This document shows positions 60,731 to 64,000 of a DNA stretch of 64,000 nucleotides, in pieces. Made by a program: the position numbers and the translations under genes. Source of the stretch: Undaria pinnatifida (taxonomy: Eukaryota; Sar; Phaeophyceae; Laminariales; Alariaceae); the NCBI GenBank assembly GCA_012845835.1, contig JABAKD010000012.1:14663195-14727194 (forward strand). Reading direction: 5' to 3'. A model generated the notes under the pieces. The model saw only the letters and a list, made by a program, of their open reading frames with translations. It did no database searches and was not told where the DNA came from. Each line of letters begins with the position of its first letter. Position 1 is the first letter of the stretch.

Positions 60731-62610
60731 GAAAGGCATCTACGCTACATTGTCGGAGGGCAAAAATAATATATCTACAAATTGAATGCCAATAGGTTGG
60801 GGTATTGCATATTGATACCTTTTGACATGATGAGAGGTATGCGAATTTGTCGATCGATACCCATTGCTTGGACCAATAGGCGATTGTTCTTAAGTTAGGT
60901 GCGTGAATCCGTCTATCGACACTAATGCATTTCTCCGAGCAATAGATCATGATGAATCGGCACAACAGGCTATTGTTCTTACAATAGTTATGCCATAGTA
61001 TCGATCGAAATCTATTACTGTGACCAATTGGTACGTGAAAGCGTTGATTCGATACCTATTGTTTGACCAATAGGCATGTGAACTTATTGTCGATCGATAT
61101 ATACCTGGTATATTGTTATGACCAGTAGGTATAGACTAGACTATAGCCCTGCACAGTAAGACTACTGTCAGTAGTCTTACCATGTATGTATTGAGTGAGC
61201 CGTTTGGTCTGTCCACAAGTTGGTGTATCGAATATAGATTACTTGAATATCGACACGTACGTATTGTAACTTGTAATGGAAGGGTTAAATTGTCGATAGA
61301 TATCTATTTCTTTGCCCAATAGGTCCAGAGGAATTGGTATGATTGATGCCCTCGAAAAAAAGAGTGACAGGTAGGTGTTTCTGAGTTGTTCAACAAAAGC
61401 AGCAGCTGCTATCGATTAAAACCCTCACAAGCCTAGCCTATCGATTGAAAGCTATTTAAATACCAGGTATTATCGTAAATCTGCTGTTTTGAAACAAAAG
61501 GCAAGAAGTAGGTCAAGGTAAATATTGCAATATATCAGCCAAGGTATTCATTCAAACAATAGCCTGGGGTATACGGTGCGTATAGGTATGTTCTAAGCAG
61601 TACGAAGGTATACATTTACAAGCAGTAGGTATCGTTCGAAACCGTTGCCAATATTAAATGGTCAGTAGGTATCGATTGATACCCTTGAGAACATATTAAA
61701 TTGGGCAATAATACGACACCCTTGCAAACCTATACTATTGCACTGAGCAATAGGTATCGCTCGACAACATTGCACACCTATCGCTTTAATCAGCAGGTAT
61801 CGATTGGTGGCGGTAAAAAGGTATTGCTCGAACCATAGCCTGTTGGGAGTCATTTTCAAACTATGTTGGTGCCCAAGATACCTATCGATCTAGACTACAC
61901 CTTCGCAAGCACATCGGTCGCACAATAGGCTATTGTGGCCACTGCCCTAACCCTATTGTTGCTCATAATACCTATCGATAGACCCCGAAGCCGAGCTATT
62001 GTGCCCCGCGATAGGTATCGATCCTAATAGTTGCCGACCTACTGTTCGCCCAATATCCTATTCGATAGGGTATTATCCAGGGTAGAAGAAGGAACTGAAC
62101 GGCACACAAACAACAGGTTGCTCTAAAACACTGCATGCTTGAGCTTCGCATCGAACACACATACGAAGTAATCAACACCTTGTTGTTGAGACCATCCACC
62201 TTGAGCTTCTTAGGGCACAACAAGGACTAACAGCGCTGTTTTCGGGGATTCTCCGCTGGGCTGGAGGGGCGTGCGGCGTGGATGATGAATGGCGAACTAG
62301 AGTTGATTGTATTTAGACGGGCTGTCTTCGAGCGCCTTTGCTCTCCAACACTGAAACAATAAAAAAGGGGTCGACGTACCAATGCCTGTCATCCGAAACA
62401 ACAGGTTTGGTAAAAGGTATATCGATACCTATTGGACAAAACCACAGGTTCCGTCTCTTAGCGCCAATATCCTATCGCCCAAACAGCACCGTCCTAAAAA
62501 TGTCTATCGATACCTACTTGGTTTACCAATCTGTTCAGATAAAAGAGGTGCAATAGGCTATTGGCCAAACAGTAGATTATTGAAGATGCCAATCGATACC
62601 CATTGTCGGC
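60730..62610. repeat. field of dispersed CCTATCGATACC / CAATAGG motifs
   Basis: Words such as AATAGGTATCGATTGATACC, ATCGATACCTATTG, CAATAGGCTATTG and GATCGATACC occur many times per kilobase in both orientations, at irregular distances and without an obvious longer unit. Open frames here are short and unsupported. Confidence 0.75.
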
Positions 62611-62612
62611 CC

Positions 62613-63105
62613 CAATAGGCTACGAAAAGCACCCATCGATACCTATCGCGGACAACAATAGGTCTTCTCTTGAAATAGGATCCTATCGATTGCCTGTTGA
62701 CCTTGAACCTATTGCCCATTTATTTGGAGTCTTGGGAGGGCCTAGTCAAATCTGCGCCAGAAACCGTTCACCGTTCCCCAATAGGCTACGAAAAGTACCC
62801 ATCGATACCTATCGCGGACAACAATAGGTCTTCTCTTGGAATAGGATCCTATCGATTGCCTGTTGAGCTTGAACCTAGTGTCCATTTATTTGGAGTCTTG
62901 GGAGGGCTTAATCAAATCTGCACCAGAAACCGTGCACCGTTCCCCAATAGGCTACGAAAGGCACCCATCGATACCTATCGCGGACAACAATAGGTCTCCT
63001 CTTGGAATGGGATCCTATCGATTGCCTGTTGACCTTGAACCTATTGCCCATTTGGAGTCTTGGGAGGGCATAATCAAATCTGCACCAGAAACCGTGCACC
63101 GTGCT
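62613..63105. repeat. roughly 166-bp tandem repeat, three units
   Basis: Units begin at 62613, 62779 and 62945. Each reads CAATAGGCTACGAAA, CACCCATCGATACCTATCGC, GGACAACAATAGGTCT, GGATCCTATCGATTGCCTGT, TTGGAGTCTTGGGAGGG and GAAACCGT.CACCGT. The third lacks a short TTTA segment. The units are highly alike, so this array is younger than the motif field before it. Confidence 0.88.
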
Positions 63106-63109
63106 CGAA

Positions 63110-64000
63110 GTTAGATTTGAGTTCGCGTTTGTAGTAACTAAAGGTCATCGCGTCCGGTAGTGATATAAATTATGTTTCCTTGCGCCACGTCCCCTGGCAC
63201 TTCCCGGAGGGGAACCTTGTAACCCGAATGTACGTACGCATCGGCCCTTTGTAGTTGTACGACCTGAAATCGTACAACATGAATATGACCACGATGACAT
63301 ACACTCCCGGTACTTGAGGTACATGACAAAGGTTGCATTTGTGCGGTTAATTTGTTCGGAAAAGCGACTTGCTCTGTTTGCCATACAAGTAAGACAAACA
63401 AATTCACGCAAACTCCGTTTCTGGTTTTGACTGTTGGAAGTGCCGTGCTGTTGCCTATCAACAGTCGTGCAGCTTATGAAAGCATCGAATGCGCCCTCCT
63501 TCCTCCGTCCTTCCTGCTGCACTTAGCACTACGTCGGTTGGGAGACATGAGAGCAATCCGTCGTTCAGACACAGATTTGCCCTTTCGAAAGGGCGAATCT
63601 CACTCGTGGCACTCGTCAAACAAAAACGACAGGCTGAGCGCTTTCTTCGATGATGCCACGATAAGAAGCTCATTATACTCGTACGTACCCTATATAGCAC
63701 CTATCACAGTTCGTTTGACAGCGCACTCAAAATGGTGCATGCATGTACGATATCATACTAAACCGCACAGGAAGCTATACCTGGTACGTAGTAGCGTGCG
63801 TATATCACAGCAGTACTATATTAATAATGTTTTTGATATGAATGGTAGTAGTAGCTGGCATCTCGCACTAACATCCTTGTGTCCATCTGAAATGACATCA
63901 GACCAAGTAGCGTACGACGGTTGACCAACTACCACCGTAGTACCTCGTACCAATGTATTGATACGAAAAGTACCTGGCACCTCGTACTAAAGTCCTCGAG
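63110..64000. other. right edge, no recognised gene
   Basis: Frames at 63352-63924 (plus, 190 codons) and 63138-63522 (minus) overlap, and neither has a recognisable domain. The plus frame crosses TACCTGGTA at 63779, a motif that otherwise sits in non-coding DNA. Confidence 0.35.

Noticed and set aside
63352-63924. 190-codon plus-strand frame near the right edge
   Set aside because: No domain, no codon bias like the confirmed exons, and it passes through a dispersed non-coding motif.
1-64000. CRISPR arrays, rRNA genes, integrated virus genes, bacterial operons
   Set aside because: No evenly spaced identical repeats with unique spacers, no rRNA core sequences, and no frames with viral or bacterial protein motifs were seen.

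Overview
The window looks like nuclear DNA of an intron-rich eukaryote, most likely a brown alga or a close stramenopile relative. This is inference. It rests on GC-rich exons set in long, AT-richer, repeat-filled introns with GT-AG borders, on interstitial TTAGGG telomere-type repeats, and on a decayed non-LTR retrotransposon whose reverse transcriptase closely resembles elements I recall from brown algal genomes. No database search was possible. There are no bacterial-style genes, operons, rRNAs or CRISPR arrays.

The main gene lies on the plus strand. I can chain twelve exons from 29668 to 45204, and the reading-frame phase agrees at all eleven junctions. They give the last 1,564 residues of a large protein. 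It has a charged, probably helical N-terminal part, a Gly/Ser/Pro-rich middle, a very long acidic and Ser-rich region with internal peptide repeats and runs of Asp and Glu, and a conserved-looking C-terminal exon ending in a CaaX-type tetrapeptide (CAVS). I do not recognise the family. Two well-formed exons further upstream (13786-13896 and 17151-17389), and a weaker one near 10.1 kb, may be its 5' part. The start codon was not found.

The oddest property of this gene is that many of its exons have decayed copies of themselves, with flanking intron, close by. There is a triplicated exon at 31.1-31.6 kb, further copies at 16.7, 18.3, 30.3, 32.3, 33.0 and 40.1 kb, and a duplicated last exon at 45.4 kb.

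Most of the rest is repeats. 0-13 kb holds tRNA-derived SINE copies, a roughly 1.3 kb element with terminal direct repeats, a TIR element at 5.6-6.3 kb, two GGGTC-rich minisatellite arrays and a duplicated CAG-rich block. 13-29 kb holds putative exons, several MITE families, a second copy of the 3.5 kb repeat and dispersed small ORFs starting MS(F/I)D. 45-50 kb holds degenerate tandem arrays. 50.4-52.9 kb holds a dead minus-strand LINE with a SINE nested inside it. 57.8-59.9 kb holds MS(F/I)D repeat units split by a small LTR element without coding capacity (TRIM-like). 60.7-63.1 kb is a field of CCTATCGATACC-type motifs ending in a three-unit tandem array.

Two short palindrome-like motifs, CTATTAATAG and TACCTGGTA/TACCAGGTA, are scattered through introns and intergenic DNA far more often than chance predicts.
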